Notes: generated from the letters alone by a model not told the origin. Positions 17,842 to 29,114 are shown, counted from the stretch's first letter. The stretch: 64,000 nucleotides of DNA from Pedobacter westerhofensis (GCF_900182595.1 NZ_FXTN01000005.1:62001-126000), one strand, 5' to 3'. Numbers and translations are program-made.

Positions 17842-19212
17842 ATGACGCTAAATACCCGCATTACTTTACTTTTTGCCATTTTATCAGCGATCATTATCTC
17901 CCTGTTAAGTGGTTTTGTCTGGTATTTTGCCAATGAATTTGCTTTTGAAGATTTTTATAAGCGGCTGGAGACCCGGGTAAATGTAACCGCCAGGATTAAA
18001 CTTTATGCGGGAGCCGAGGGCAAAGCGCTCAAAGAAACACGCCACAAATATCTGGAATTTCTCCCCACAGAACAGGAACACCTGATCAGGGCCGATGAAA
18101 ACAGTAAATCCAGTCTTGCAAAAAAGGAAGACCTCCCTTCCAGCTTTTATGAGGATATAGATATGGGCCGTATGGCAAGGCACAGAAATATGAATATATT
18201 TTATGCCGGCAGGTATTTTAAAAAAGGCGCTGGTGGTTATATCGTAATTATCTCTGCCCGTGACCCCTATGGGTACAGGGAATTGCAGGCACTGCAAAAT
18301 ATATTGATCGCAGGCTTTTTCCTGTCGGTAGCCCTTTCATATCTAGTAGGCAGAAAATTCTATGAATACACCTTCAAACCGGTAAGGGCCTTAATTAAAA
18401 AGGCAAAGGGGATCAGTGCAGAGAACTTAAATCAGCGCCTTGATCCCCTGAAAGGCAAAGATGAGATTGCAGAGATCTCGCAGACTTTTAATGACATGCT
18501 CGACCGGCTCGAAACTGCCTTTGAAACACAAAATAATTTTATCAGCAATGCCTCCCATGAGTTGAGAACGCCGCTAACGATCATCAGCGCAGAAGCCGAA
18601 CTCGCCGTATCTAAAGTTTCAGCAGCGGAGGTTGAACTGCAGAAGTCGCTCATTACCATACAAAATGAAGCCGAAAGGCTGGAGAATATTCTCAGCAGTT
18701 TACTTAGCCTGGCGCAATCAGGTTTTGACGGACAAAAACAACGTTGGGAAGATATCCGGCTTGATGAACTGATCTGGGATGTAAAAAATGCCATAGACCT
18801 GGTTAATCCCGACAACCAGATCCAGATCGACTTCTCTCACCTGCCCGAAAACCCCGAAAGTATCAACCTTAACGGAAACCTTAACCTCCTCAAACTGGCA
18901 GTTACCAACATTGTGAACAATGCCTGCAAATATTCTGATAACAGGATCGTTAAACTGGCATTGTCGGTCACCGAAGCCAATATCGTCATCTCGGTGAAAG
19001 ATCAGGGCATAGGAATTCCTGAAGAAGAACTGGACCATGTATTTGAACCTTTTTTCCGGGCCTCAAATACCAGCAGTTATAAAGGTTATGGCGTAGGACT
19101 TCCGCTTTCCCTCAATATTATCCGATTGCACAAAGGAACCATCGCTATTCAGACTGCACAGGAGTCAGGCACAGAAATCAGCATACTGCTGCCGCTTTCC
19201 AGGCCAGTATAG
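17842..19212 (+). CDS. Sensor histidine kinase
   Basis: A 456-residue inner-membrane kinase paired with the response regulator. TM1 about 7-28, periplasmic sensor about 29-150, TM2 about 155-172, then HAMP. The HisKA domain has phosphoacceptor H239 in NASHELRTPLT. The HATPase domain has the N box NNACKYSDN, G1 box DQGIGIPEE, F box EPFFRA and G2 box GYGVGLPLS. The ATG at 17842 gives a clean cytosolic N-terminus and lies 5 bp after the regulator stop. The stimulus is unknown; the sensor region has no recognised ligand fold. Confidence 0.95.
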   Translation: MTLNTRITLLFAILSAIIISLLSGFVWYFANEFAFEDFYKRLETRVNVTARIKLYAGAEGKALKETRHKYLEFLPTEQEHLIRADENSKSSLAKKEDLPSSFYEDIDMGRMARHRNMNIFYAGRYFKKGAGGYIVIISARDPYGYRELQALQNILIAGFFLSVALSYLVGRKFYEYTFKPVRALIKKAKGISAENLNQRLDPLKGKDEIAEISQTFNDMLDRLETAFETQNNFISNASHELRTPLTIISAEAELAVSKVSAAEVELQKSLITIQNEAERLENILSSLLSLAQSGFDGQKQRWEDIRLDELIWDVKNAIDLVNPDNQIQIDFSHLPENPESINLNGNLNLLKLAVTNIVNNACKYSDNRIVKLALSVTEANIVISVKDQGIGIPEEELDHVFEPFFRASNTSSYKGYGVGLPLSLNIIRLHKGTIAIQTAQESGTEISILLPLSRPV

Positions 19213-19376
19213 GTACAGGAAATCTTTATCTGCTTAATTTGATCTGGCTTCGCATTGCTGAACTGCGCGATCGTTTAGATTGCTGAGTGGCAAATCGAGT
19301 ACGATTTATGCCGGGATGTTAATGACTGAAGTCGCTACAGTACGACCTTCCGTGAAACACTTTATGATTGCTAAAT

Positions 19377-19384
19377 TAATTTTG
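19377..19384 (+). promoter_or_regulatory. -7 promoter element of the bestrophin-like gene
   Basis: TAATTTTG exactly matches TAnnTTTG. The leader to the ATG at 19495 would be about 105 nt and contains the 11-bp repeats at 19405-19446. No -33 match was seen. Confidence 0.45.
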
Positions 19385-19404
19385 CAAGACCTTAAACCTT
19401 AATT

Positions 19405-19446
19405 TTCTAATCTGGTTCTAATCTCGCTCTTAGAACTCTCTAATGT
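19405..19446. repeat. Four 11-bp-phased TTCTAATCT-type repeats
   Basis: Units begin at 19405, 19416, 19427 and 19438. The first two are identical 9-mers (TTCTAATCT), the last reads CTCTAATGT and the third is degenerate. They lie between a -7 element and the start of the bestrophin-like gene, just downstream of an OmpR-type regulator/kinase pair. Confidence 0.5.
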
Positions 19447-19494
19447 AAAGCACATATATTGGATTTTACAAATGGATCCCTAATATTATATGTT

Positions 19495-20424
19495 ATGCTA
19501 TTAAAGAAAAACGTTCCGCTCAGCTATATTTTCGGGAAAATAACAAAAGAAATTATCCTGGTAGCAATTTATGCTGTCAGTATCGTTGTACTGTATGAGA
19601 TTTATCACTTTACAGGCTTGTCAATTCCAATCGCAGTACCGGCACTGTTAGGATCCGTGATCTCCCTCTTGCTTGCCTTCCGCTCCAATCAGGCCTACGA
19701 CCGCTGGTGGGAAGCCAGAATCTTATGGGGAGCAATTGTTAACGATTCAAGATCGCTGGCGAGACAGGTACTTTATTTTATTGACGATCCATATTATTCC
19801 GCAGAGATCCAGTTGTTTAAAGAGCGCTTCATCAAAAGACAGATTGCATGGTGTTATGCATTAAGCCAGGGCTTACGCAATACGAGCCCCCTGCAGGGAC
19901 TGGAACGCCTGATGAAAGAGGATGAACTTGAGTTTATCAGCAAATACAAGAATGTGCCCATGTCTATCCTCGAACTGCATGCAAGAGATCTGAGAACTGC
20001 AGTAAAAGAAGGATGGATCAATCAGTTCCAGCAGGTGCAGATAGATACTACCCTGTCCAACCTTTGCGACAGGATGGGTGGATCAGAACGTATCAAAAAC
20101 ACAGTTTTCCCTGTTACTTACAGCCGGTATATTAATATGACGATCAATCTCTTCATCCTGATGCTGCCCTTCGGACTGATAGAAACCTTTGGATATTTTA
20201 TGGTTCCGGTAGTGATTGCTGTGGCAGCTTCGTTCCTGCTGATCGAAAAGATGGCCATACACCTGCAGGACCCATTTGAGAATAAACCTACAGATACGCC
20301 TACAACCACGATTTCGCGGACGATAGAGCGTGATCTTTGCCAGATGCTGAATGATTCAAAATTCACGGCAGACAGCTCGGCTATGGAACCTGTTCATACC
20401 TCCAAAACTTATTTTATCCTGTAA
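19495..20424 (+). CDS. Bestrophin-family ion channel protein
   Basis: A 309-residue membrane protein of the bestrophin/UPF0187 family; bacterial members form pentameric channels. An N-terminal TM segment (ILVAIYAVSIVVLYEI) is followed by AVPALLGSVISLLLAFRSNQAYDRWWEAR, shown here only by its hallmark FRSNQAYDRWWEAR. The C-terminal membrane region contains LFILMLPFGLIETFGYF and the DPFENKPTD motif seen across the family. The ATG at 19495 is chosen over an upstream TTG because it starts at the conserved region. Selectivity cannot be assigned. It converges on gyrB with a shared terminator. Confidence 0.88.
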   Translation: MLLKKNVPLSYIFGKITKEIILVAIYAVSIVVLYEIYHFTGLSIPIAVPALLGSVISLLLAFRSNQAYDRWWEARILWGAIVNDSRSLARQVLYFIDDPYYSAEIQLFKERFIKRQIAWCYALSQGLRNTSPLQGLERLMKEDELEFISKYKNVPMSILELHARDLRTAVKEGWINQFQQVQIDTTLSNLCDRMGGSERIKNTVFPVTYSRYINMTINLFILMLPFGLIETFGYFMVPVVIAVAASFLLIEKMAIHLQDPFENKPTDTPTTTISRTIERDLCQMLNDSKFTADSSAMEPVHTSKTYFIL

Positions 20425-20500
20425 TTAACACACACCAAATACCACCATCATTGATTTAACCAGTAAATTGATGAGCAACTGAAACCAAAGTATGTTTCAC

Positions 20501-20536
20501 AAAAAAACGGGCAGCCTTTCGGATGCCCGTTTTTTG
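20501..20536. terminator. Bidirectional Rho-independent terminator
   Basis: The stem AACGGGCA / TGCCCGTT is flanked by A7 and T6, so it functions on both strands. It lies between the convergent bestrophin-like gene and gyrB. Confidence 0.85.
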
Positions 20537-20554
20537 ATATCTGATAGGATCTGA

Positions 20555-22609
<2,055 letters not shown>

Positions 22610-22650
22610 TCAAAAAAAACGACTTATTTAGGATACTAATTTTGAAATTT

Positions 22651-22658
22651 TATATTTG
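22651..22658 (+). promoter_or_regulatory. -7 promoter element of the OmpH-like gene
   Basis: TATATTTG exactly matches TAnnTTTG; TTTA at 22627-22630, 20 bp upstream, is a weak -33. The leader is about 80 nt and contains the dyad at 22687-22703. Confidence 0.5.
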
Positions 22659-22686
22659 CTAAAATTTATCCCTGCATTGGGATAGG

Positions 22687-22703
22687 CAGACAACGGTTGT
22701 CTG
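22687..22703. promoter_or_regulatory. Perfect dyad CAGACAAC-G-GTTGTCTG in the ompH leader
   Basis: An 8-bp perfect inverted repeat around a single G, 28 bp downstream of the -7 element and 37 bp before the ATG. It could be an operator or an RNA hairpin with the central bases unpaired. No T tract follows. Confidence 0.4.
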
Positions 22704-22740
22704 ATTTATAAAACAGGCAAAAACACAAAAAAAATCATAG

Positions 22741-23343
22741 ATGAACAGAACATCCTTCAAACTAAGCACACTGGCTACGGCGGTAGCATTAGTTTCCGTA
22801 ATGGCTTCATGCCAGAATAAAGACGAAAAAGCAACAACTACTGCTGCTAAAACAGATTCTCCTGCAGTAAAAAGCGGCGAGCCAATTGTTTATGTCAACT
22901 CTGATTCTTTACTCACTAAATACGAATACTTCAAAGACCTGAAAGTGAAACTGGATGAGAAATCTAAAGCAGCACAAACTGATCTTGCATCCAAACAACA
23001 GGCTTTTCAGCGCGAAGTAGCACAATATCAGCAAACACAAAACACTTTGCCTGCAGACCAGAGAGCAACTACAGAGCAAAGGCTTGCACGTAAACAACAG
23101 GAATTACAGGCTTATCAGCAAAATGCAGGTGCAGCTTTGCAAAATGAGCAGGCAACCGAGCAGGAGAAATTATACAATAAGATTGCCGATTACCTGAAGA
23201 TCTACGCAAAAGACAAAGGTTATAAAATGGTGCTTACTTACCAGAAAGGTAACAGTGCTATCTTATTTGCGGATGCTTCACTGGATGTAACCAGCGAAGT
23301 AATTGTTGGCCTCAACGAAGGCTATAAAGCAGATAAAAAATAA
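22741..23343 (+). CDS. OmpH/Skp-family periplasmic chaperone, lipoprotein-like
   Basis: A 200-residue exported helical protein. The N-terminus ends in VSVMASC, a lipobox with Cys at 24, so it is probably a lipoprotein rather than a soluble Skp. The OmpH pattern includes PIVYVNSDSLLTKYEYFKDL, a long Gln/Ala/Lys/Glu-rich coiled coil (about 70-145) and a C-terminal GYKMVLTYQKGNSAILFAD. Skp-like proteins hold unfolded outer membrane proteins in the periplasm. A strong terminator follows, so it is probably monocistronic. Confidence 0.9.
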   Translation: MNRTSFKLSTLATAVALVSVMASCQNKDEKATTTAAKTDSPAVKSGEPIVYVNSDSLLTKYEYFKDLKVKLDEKSKAAQTDLASKQQAFQREVAQYQQTQNTLPADQRATTEQRLARKQQELQAYQQNAGAALQNEQATEQEKLYNKIADYLKIYAKDKGYKMVLTYQKGNSAILFADASLDVTSEVIVGLNEGYKADKK

Positions 23344-23362
23344 TATTTAAAAATTATTGAGG

Positions 23363-23391
23363 ATGCCCCGTATTACGGGGCATTTTTTTTG
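23363..23391 (+). terminator. Rho-independent terminator after the OmpH-like gene
   Basis: The stem ATGCCCCG / CGGGGCAT with a 5-nt loop (TATTA) is followed directly by eight T residues. Confidence 0.9.
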
Positions 23392-23413
23392 TGCTGTATT
23401 TTAAAACACAGGA

Positions 23414-23896
23414 ATGAATAAAGAGCAGGAACATGAGAAGTTTATGCGCATCGCCATTGCGCTTGCCGAAAAAAATGTATCGGAAAACCTTGGCGGGCCT
23501 TTTGGGGCAGTGATCGTAAAGGACGGCAAAATGGTGGCCAAAAGCGGGAACAGGGTAACCACTACCAATGATCCTACGGCACATGCAGAAGTATCTGCGA
23601 TCAGGCTGGCCTGCAAAAAGCTAAAAACTTATGATCTTAAAGGATGCGTGATCTATACCAGCTGTGAACCCTGCCCGATGTGCCTCAGTGCAATCTACTG
23701 GGCCAGAATAGATATCATATACCAGGGCAATACCAAATCAGATGCCGCTGAGATCGGCTTCGATGATCAGTTCATCTATGAAGAATTGGAGAAGCCTGTG
23801 CATGCGCGTAAAGTGAAGGTAACTGAGCTGCTGCGCGACGAAGCACAAGAGGCATTTAAACTCTGGGAAGATTCAGGAAGAAAGATCCATTACTGA
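23414..23896 (+). CDS. Nucleoside deaminase, guanine deaminase-like
   Basis: A 160-residue zinc deaminase of the CDA/TadA fold. Zinc ligands are H57 (in THAEV, with catalytic E59) and C87/C90 in SCEPCPMCLSAIYWARI. The following AAEIGFDDQFIYEEL closely resembles Bacillus subtilis GuaD rather than TadA, so guanine to xanthine deamination is the best guess. No other purine catabolic gene is next to it. It overlaps the 3' end of the convergent S4-domain gene by 7 bp. Confidence 0.87.
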   Translation: MNKEQEHEKFMRIAIALAEKNVSENLGGPFGAVIVKDGKMVAKSGNRVTTTNDPTAHAEVSAIRLACKKLKTYDLKGCVIYTSCEPCPMCLSAIYWARIDIIYQGNTKSDAAEIGFDDQFIYEELEKPVHARKVKVTELLRDEAQEAFKLWEDSGRKIHY

Positions 23897-24306
23897 TCCG
23901 TTTCTTTTTTTTCCTCGTCAAAAAGATTATCCGTCAGGTCGTCAATCTCCCTGCGGTCGCGCTTGGTAGGCCTCCCCGCTCCTCTATCCCTGGTCAGTAC
24001 CGGCGCATGAAACATCGATTTATACGCATGCGTTTCTTCAACAGGAGTAATATCCCTGTATTTGGTCACTGCAATTTTAGACTCTACCCTGGTATAGAGC
24101 AGTTCTACAACTTCAATTACTTTCTTTTCTATGCCCTTTGAAACCTGGTATACATCTCCCGGTTTTACCACTACAGAAGCTTTGATATTCTGGCCGTTCA
24201 TCTTCACCCGACCAGCCTTACAGGCTTCTGTTGCTAAAGTTCTTGTTTTGAACAATCTGATTGCCCACAAGTATTTATCTATCCGTAATTTTTCCTGCTC
24301 TGCCAT
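23890..24306 (-). CDS. S4-domain RNA-binding protein, Hsp15-like
   Basis: A 138-residue protein with one N-terminal S4 domain (LRIDKYLWAIRLFKTRTLA and CKAGRVKMNGQNIKASVVV). A basic middle segment and an acidic C-terminal tail follow. E. coli Hsp15 rescues stalled 50S subunits carrying nascent-chain tRNA; the same role here is inferred from family membership. It has its own promoter at 24314-24342. Confidence 0.9.
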   Translation of the reverse strand: MAEQEKLRIDKYLWAIRLFKTRTLATEACKAGRVKMNGQNIKASVVVKPGDVYQVSKGIEKKVIEVVELLYTRVESKIAVTKYRDITPVEETHAYKSMFHAPVLTRDRGAGRPTKRDRREIDDLTDNLFDEEKKETDQ

Positions 24307-24313
24307 AAAAAAT

Positions 24314-24342
24314 CAAAAATACGTAAGTAAAAGATCGGTCAA
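24314..24342 (-). promoter_or_regulatory. Promoter of the S4-domain gene
   Basis: The minus-strand -33 TTG (24340-24342) and -7 TATTTTTG (24314-24321, exact TAnnTTTG) are separated by 18 bp. The -7 element ends 7 bp before the ATG, so the leader is minimal. Confidence 0.5.
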
Positions 24343-24383
24343 TAGATAAAATTGATTTATTTTGTGCAAAAATTAGAATTACA

Positions 24384-25202
24384 ATGAACAAAGAACTGAA
24401 AAAGTTAATAGAGGCTGTCTGGGAAGACAGATCCTTATTGGAGTATGCTGAATATTGTGAGGCTATCGAATCTGTAGTAATGCAGTTGGATAAAGGAGAA
24501 ATTCGTGTTGCTGAGCCTATTCTGAATTCCTGGGGAATAAACGAATGGATCAAAAAAGCTGTTATCCTCTATTTTCCAATCAGAGAAATGAAAGAAATCA
24601 CTAACGGTCCTTTCATGTTTCATGATAAAATGAAATTAAAAACCAATTACAAAGAGCTTGGTGTACGTGTTGTTCCCGGTGCAAGTGCCCGTTATGGTGC
24701 ATATTTAGCCAAGGGAGTGATCATGATGCCTTCTTATGTAAATATTGGTGCTTATGTAGACGAAGGTACAATGGTAGATACCTGGGCAACGGTAGGATCA
24801 TGTGCACAGATCGGAAAACATGTTCACCTGAGCGGTGGTGTGGGTATCGGTGGTGTCCTTGAACCCATCCAGGCTGCACCGGTGATCATTGAAGACAATT
24901 GTTTCCTGGGTTCAAGAGCGATCGTTGTTGAAGGGGTGCGTGTAGAACGCGAAGCTGTACTGGGTGCCAATGTGGTATTAACCGCCTCTACAAAGATCAT
25001 TGATGTAACAGGAAGTTCACCGGTAGAATACAAGAGCATCGTTCCTGCAAGATCAGTAGTGATCCCGGGCAGCTATACTAAAAAATTCCCTGCGGGAGAA
25101 TACCAGGTTCCATGTGCACTGATCATCGGGCAGCGTAAAGAATCTACAGATAAGAAAACCTCACTTAATGATGCATTAAGAGAAAATAACGTCGCTGTTT
25201 AA
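24384..25202 (+). CDS. dapD: Tetrahydrodipicolinate N-succinyltransferase
   Basis: A 272-residue enzyme of the lysine/diaminopimelate pathway that transfers succinyl from succinyl-CoA to tetrahydrodipicolinate. The N-terminal helical domain is followed by a left-handed beta-helix of hexapeptide repeats from about residue 95. The substrate-binding motifs GVRVVPGASARYGAYL, GTMVDTWATVGSCAQIG and HLSGGVGIGGVLEP are typical of DapD. Its stop overlaps the next start (TAATG), coupling it to the glycosyltransferase. Confidence 0.96.
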   Translation: MNKELKKLIEAVWEDRSLLEYAEYCEAIESVVMQLDKGEIRVAEPILNSWGINEWIKKAVILYFPIREMKEITNGPFMFHDKMKLKTNYKELGVRVVPGASARYGAYLAKGVIMMPSYVNIGAYVDEGTMVDTWATVGSCAQIGKHVHLSGGVGIGGVLEPIQAAPVIIEDNCFLGSRAIVVEGVRVEREAVLGANVVLTASTKIIDVTGSSPVEYKSIVPARSVVIPGSYTKKFPAGEYQVPCALIIGQRKESTDKKTSLNDALRENNVAV

Positions 25203-26329
25203 TGAATATTGGTTTTGATGGAAAAAGGGCAGCAAATAACCTGACAGGATTAGGCAACTACAGCAGATCGCTGATCTTACAGCTGTCAGAATTTTTCCAT
25301 CAAAACCATTATTATGTTTATTCCCCAAAAGTAAAGAGCGCTAAACAAATCAGCTTCTTCCTTGAAAAGGACAACATCCATCTCAAATTACCAACCGGCA
25401 AACAACCAGGATTCTGGTGGAGAAGTGTTGGCGTAAGAAAACAGCTGCTGGAAGACCATATCGACATCTACCACGGCCTCAGCAATGAGATCCCTTTTGG
25501 GATGCACACTGGAAAGCCCAAAATAGTGGTAACCATACACGACCTTATTTTCCTGCGTCTTCCAGAAAACTATAAGTACATCGACCGTACGATATATAAC
25601 TTCAAAAGCAAATACGCCTGTAAATTTGCCGACAGGATTATTGCGATCAGTGAGCAGACAAAAAAGGATATCATTGAACTCTATCAAACCGATCCCGCAA
25701 AAATTGAAGTAATTTACCAGACCTGCGACGATTCTTTTAAGGAGCTTTTACCGGCCCCATTCAAAGAGAAGATCCGTCAGAAGTACCAGTTACCGGAAAA
25801 ATATATTCTGAACGTAGGCACAATTGAACCAAGAAAAAACCTGCTGCTCATTGTACAGGCACTGGCAAATGTACCTCAGGAGTACAAGCTGGTGGTTGTT
25901 GGAAAAAAACAGGATTATGCAAAACAGGTTGTGGCAGAAACCGACCGGCTGAACCTTACAGAAAGAGTGATCTTCCTGAAAGACATTCCTTTTTCAGACC
26001 TTCCTGCTATCTATCAGCTGGCCACGGTATTCGTTTATCCTTCCTTCTATGAAGGATTCGGTATTCCGATCATCGAAGCCTTATATGGTGGAATCCCCGT
26101 TATTGCGGCCACAGGCTCCTGCCTTGAAGAAGCCGGAGGCCCTGACAGCCTGTATATCAACCCATCAGATGCAGGAGCGCTTGCAAAAGCCATCAACGAT
26201 GTTGTCTCAAATCCCGCACTCGCGGCAGAGATGAAAGAAAAAGGTTTACTATATGCCCGGAATTTTGATACACAGCCCCTCGCCCGTCAGCTGATGAATT
26301 GTTACGAAGAGCTCGTAAAATTTAAATAA
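25202..26329 (+). CDS. Glycosyltransferase family 4 protein
   Basis: A 375-residue GT-B fold glycosyltransferase. The N-terminal acceptor domain contains KPKIVVTIHDLIFLRLPE. The C-terminal donor-binding domain has ILNVGTIEPRKN and the E-x7-E motif in YEGFGIPIIEALYGGIPVI. The donor is an activated nucleotide sugar; the acceptor is unknown. The one-base overlap with dapD is odd for function, since no other polysaccharide gene is adjacent. No TM segment, so it is probably cytosolic or peripheral. Confidence 0.9.
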   Translation: MNIGFDGKRAANNLTGLGNYSRSLILQLSEFFHQNHYYVYSPKVKSAKQISFFLEKDNIHLKLPTGKQPGFWWRSVGVRKQLLEDHIDIYHGLSNEIPFGMHTGKPKIVVTIHDLIFLRLPENYKYIDRTIYNFKSKYACKFADRIIAISEQTKKDIIELYQTDPAKIEVIYQTCDDSFKELLPAPFKEKIRQKYQLPEKYILNVGTIEPRKNLLLIVQALANVPQEYKLVVVGKKQDYAKQVVAETDRLNLTERVIFLKDIPFSDLPAIYQLATVFVYPSFYEGFGIPIIEALYGGIPVIAATGSCLEEAGGPDSLYINPSDAGALAKAINDVVSNPALAAEMKEKGLLYARNFDTQPLARQLMNCYEELVKFK

Positions 26330-26355
26330 CAAAGATTATTTAATAAATTTACGGC

Positions 26356-26922
26356 ATGCTAAAAACAGAAATTGAAAAAGCATTGGCCGTACTTAAAAAT
26401 GGTGGTGTAATTCTTTATCCAACAGATACCGTATGGGGATTAGGCTGCGATGCCACCAATGCCGAAGCTGTGGAAAAGATCAATCAGATCAAAGGGCGCT
26501 CATCTGACAAGAGCTTTATCATCCTGCTGGACAATGATTCAAAACTGCAGAGTTATGTAAATGACGTACCTGAAGTGGCATATGACCTGATTGAATATGC
26601 AGAGCATCCGCTTACCATCATTTTCTCTGGCGCAAAAAATGTAGCACCAAATGTCATCAGTGCTGATGGCAGCATCGGGATCAGGATCATCAAACATGAG
26701 TTTGTACAGCAGCTGCTGCAGCGCTTCCGCAAACCCATCACATCCACTTCAGCAAATATCTCCGGACAGCCTACACCGCAGCTTTTTGATGAGATAGACC
26801 CAAAAATTAAAGACTCAGTTGATTATATTGTAGACTGGGAACAGGAGCTGAGGAATAACAAGAAATCTTCAACAATAATGAAATTAAGTCCATCGGGGCA
26901 ATTTTCCTTTATTAGAAAGTAA
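26356..26922 (+). CDS. L-threonylcarbamoyladenylate synthase (YrdC/Sua5 domain)
   Basis: A 188-residue single-domain YrdC-type enzyme that makes threonylcarbamoyl-AMP from threonine, bicarbonate and ATP for tRNA t6A37. The motifs YPTDTVWGLGCDATN, KGRSSDKSFIILL, ADGSIGIRI and TSTSANISGQPTP are visible. It is the short TsaC-type form without the C-terminal Sua5 domain. Together with the CCA transferase and miaA downstream it makes a cluster of tRNA maturation genes. Confidence 0.93.
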   Translation: MLKTEIEKALAVLKNGGVILYPTDTVWGLGCDATNAEAVEKINQIKGRSSDKSFIILLDNDSKLQSYVNDVPEVAYDLIEYAEHPLTIIFSGAKNVAPNVISADGSIGIRIIKHEFVQQLLQRFRKPITSTSANISGQPTPQLFDEIDPKIKDSVDYIVDWEQELRNNKKSSTIMKLSPSGQFSFIRK

Positions 26923-26929
26923 GTTTTAG

Positions 26930-26937
26930 TACTTTTG
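26930..26937 (+). promoter_or_regulatory. -7 promoter element before the CCA transferase gene
   Basis: TACTTTTG is an exact TAnnTTTG match, immediately after the TsaC-type gene. It predicts a leader of about 50 nt before the TTG at 26995. Confidence 0.5.
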
Positions 26938-26994
26938 CAACCTCAATAAACCAGTACAAGCCTGGATAGCTTTATCCATAACGAATAATTCATT

Positions 26995-28410
26995 TTGAAA
27001 AAAAATCTAGGACATCCTGTTTTTAAGGTACTCGCCGACATTGCCGCAGAGAGTAATATCGAAGCCTATGTCATCGGCGGTTATGTCCGGGATATATTCC
27101 TCAACAGGCCGTCCAAGGATATAGATATCGTGGTTTTGGGCAACGGTATTGATTTCGCAGAACGCGCCGGTGCAGCATTGAAGAGCAAAGTTGCGGTTTT
27201 CAAGAATTTTGGTACTGCAATGCTGAAGTACCGCGACCTCGAACTGGAGTTTGTGGGTGCCCGTAAAGAATCTTACAGGGCAGACTCCCGCAAACCTATC
27301 GTAGAAAACGGCACCATCGAAGACGATCAGCTCAGACGCGATTTTACCATTAATGCCCTGGCTATTTCTTTGAATAAAGAAAACTTCGGCCAGCTGGTAG
27401 ACCCCTTCAATGGCGTAAAAGATATTGAAGAGAAATTAATACGTACGCCGCTTGATCCGGAAATTACTTTTTCTGATGATCCCCTGCGTATGATGCGTGC
27501 CATCCGCTTTGCTGCCCAGCTTAATTTTAGTATTGATGAACAGGCACTGGAGGCCATAAAAAAACAAAAAGACAGGGTAAGCATCCTTTCCAAAGAACGT
27601 ATTACTGATGAACTGAATAAGATCATATTGTCACCGGTACCTTCTATCGGCTTTAAATATCTTTTTGATACCGGTCTACTGCATTTGATCTTTCCGCAAA
27701 TGGCCGGCCTGTATGGTGTAGAAGTGATCAATGGCAAAGGGCACAAAGATAATTTCTATCATACCCTGCAGGTACTGGACAATATTTGTGAAGTCACAGA
27801 CGATCTCTGGCTGCGTTGGGCAGCAATCCTGCACGATATAGCCAAGCCTGCTACCAAACGCTTTGAAGAAGGCCATGGCTGGACTTTCCATGGTCACGAG
27901 GATAAGGGCGCCAGAATGGTGCCGCAGATCTTTACACAGCTTAAACTTCCGCTGAATGAGAAAATGAAGTTTGTACAGAAGCTGGTACAGCTGCACCTGC
28001 GGCCGATTGTGCTGGCACAGGAAGTAGTTACCGATTCTGCGGTAAGGCGTTTACTGTTTGATGCGGGAGAAGACATTGAAAGCCTGATGCTGCTCTGCAA
28101 CGCTGATGTAACCACCAAAAACGAGTATAAGGTTAAGAAATACCGCAATAACTTTGAGCTGGTAAAACAAAAGCTTAAGGATGTTGAAGAACGGGACAAA
28201 ATAAGAAACTGGCAGCCCCCTGTTACCGGAACGGATATAATGGAAGTTTTCGGACTTGCAGCCGGAAAGGAAGTTGGCCTGATCAAAAATGCCATTCGCG
28301 AAGCAATTCTCGAAGGCGAGATAACAAACTCTTACGATGAAGCGTTAGCATTTATGCTCATTAAGGGAAAAGAATTTGGATTGGTACCGGTAACGGAGCA
28401 ACCCAAATAA
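26995..28410 (+). CDS. CCA tRNA nucleotidyltransferase / poly(A) polymerase family, HD domain
   Basis: A 471-residue class II nucleotidyltransferase that adds or repairs the tRNA 3' CCA. The head domain has IGGYVRD and the metal-binding D42 and D44 in KDIDIVV. The neck contains the [10 protein letters not shown] motif. A C-terminal HD domain is seen in [10 protein letters not shown] and FHGHEDKGA, suggesting phosphohydrolase activity as well. The start is a TTG ([12 protein letters not shown]): an in-frame TAA lies three codons before it and no ATG lies between. A poly(A) polymerase role cannot be excluded. Confidence 0.9.
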   Translation: MKKNLGHPVFKVLADIAAESNIEAYVIGGYVRDIFLNRPSKDIDIVVLGNGIDFAERAGAALKSKVAVFKNFGTAMLKYRDLELEFVGARKESYRADSRKPIVENGTIEDDQLRRDFTINALAISLNKENFGQLVDPFNGVKDIEEKLIRTPLDPEITFSDDPLRMMRAIRFAAQLNFSIDEQALEAIKKQKDRVSILSKERITDELNKIILSPVPSIGFKYLFDTGLLHLIFPQMAGLYGVEVINGKGHKDNFYHTLQVLDNICEVTDDLWLRWAAILHDIAKPATKRFEEGHGWTFHGHEDKGARMVPQIFTQLKLPLNEKMKFVQKLVQLHLRPIVLAQEVVTDSAVRRLLFDAGEDIESLMLLCNADVTTKNEYKVKKYRNNFELVKQKLKDVEERDKIRNWQPPVTGTDIMEVFGLAAGKEVGLIKNAIREAILEGEITNSYDEALAFMLIKGKEFGLVPVTEQPK

Positions 28411-28451
28411 TAAAAATATTTTATAATTTTATAAATAGAAATAAAGCTCAA

Positions 28452-29114
28452 ATGGCAGTTTATAGATTTAGAATTAGTTTTGAAGACTTCGATGAGGTAG
28501 TTCGTGAGATCGACATCAAATCAACCCAAACCTTTGAAGATTTGCATAAGGCCGTACATCGTTCTACAGGGTACAGTGCGGAGAAGTCTTCTTCTTTTTA
28601 TGTAAGTTCTGATCACTGGATCAAAGGCGATGAGATTGCTTATCTTCCAAACCAAAGAAAGATTGATCGTGGTGTTGCCCTGATGGAAAATGCAAAATTG
28701 AGCAAATTTATCGAAGACCCGCACCAAAAGTTCTATTACATCTATAATTTTGACCGCCCTTTCGATTTTCATGTGGAGCTGATCAAAATTATTCTGACTA
28801 CTGATCCAAATATAGAATACCCGGTACTTTTCAAAAGTATTGGTGAAGCCCCAAAAATATTTGACTCTACCAACGGCGCAGCAGCAGCAATCGCAGCTAC
28901 GGCAGCAACTCCTGCATCCAGTGATTTTGATTTCCTCAATGAAATGGATTTTGTTCCGGAAGATTCTGAAGAGATAGAAGCTATGGACGGCAGGGGTATT
29001 ACTACCTCAGAAAAAAGCGATGATGCAGACGAAGAAGAGGATGAAGACAATGACGATTTTGCTGAAGGCGATGATTTCGGTGACGAAGAATTTGACAGCA
29101 AGGAAGACTACTAA
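28452..29114 (+). CDS. pRiA4b ORF-3-like family protein with acidic tail
   Basis: A 220-residue protein. Residues 1-135 resemble the plasmid pRiA4b ORF-3-like fold (AVYRFRISFEDFDEVV, FEDLHKAVHRSTGY, SSDHWIKGDEIAY). Then comes an Ala-rich linker (about 138-155) and a strongly acidic C-terminus (Asp/Glu runs, about 165-220). The molecular function of this family is unknown; despite the name there is no mobile element here. Its stop overlaps the miaA start (TAATG), so the pair is translationally coupled. Confidence 0.78.
   Translation: MAVYRFRISFEDFDEVVREIDIKSTQTFEDLHKAVHRSTGYSAEKSSSFYVSSDHWIKGDEIAYLPNQRKIDRGVALMENAKLSKFIEDPHQKFYYIYNFDRPFDFHVELIKIILTTDPNIEYPVLFKSIGEAPKIFDSTNGAAAAIAATAATPASSDFDFLNEMDFVPEDSEEIEAMDGRGITTSEKSDDADEEEDEDNDDFAEGDDFGDEEFDSKEDY

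Noticed and set aside
28452..29114. Mobile-element gene, because the family name refers to a plasmid ORF
   Set aside because: No terminal repeats, transposase or composition change; it is embedded in a tRNA-maturation operon.
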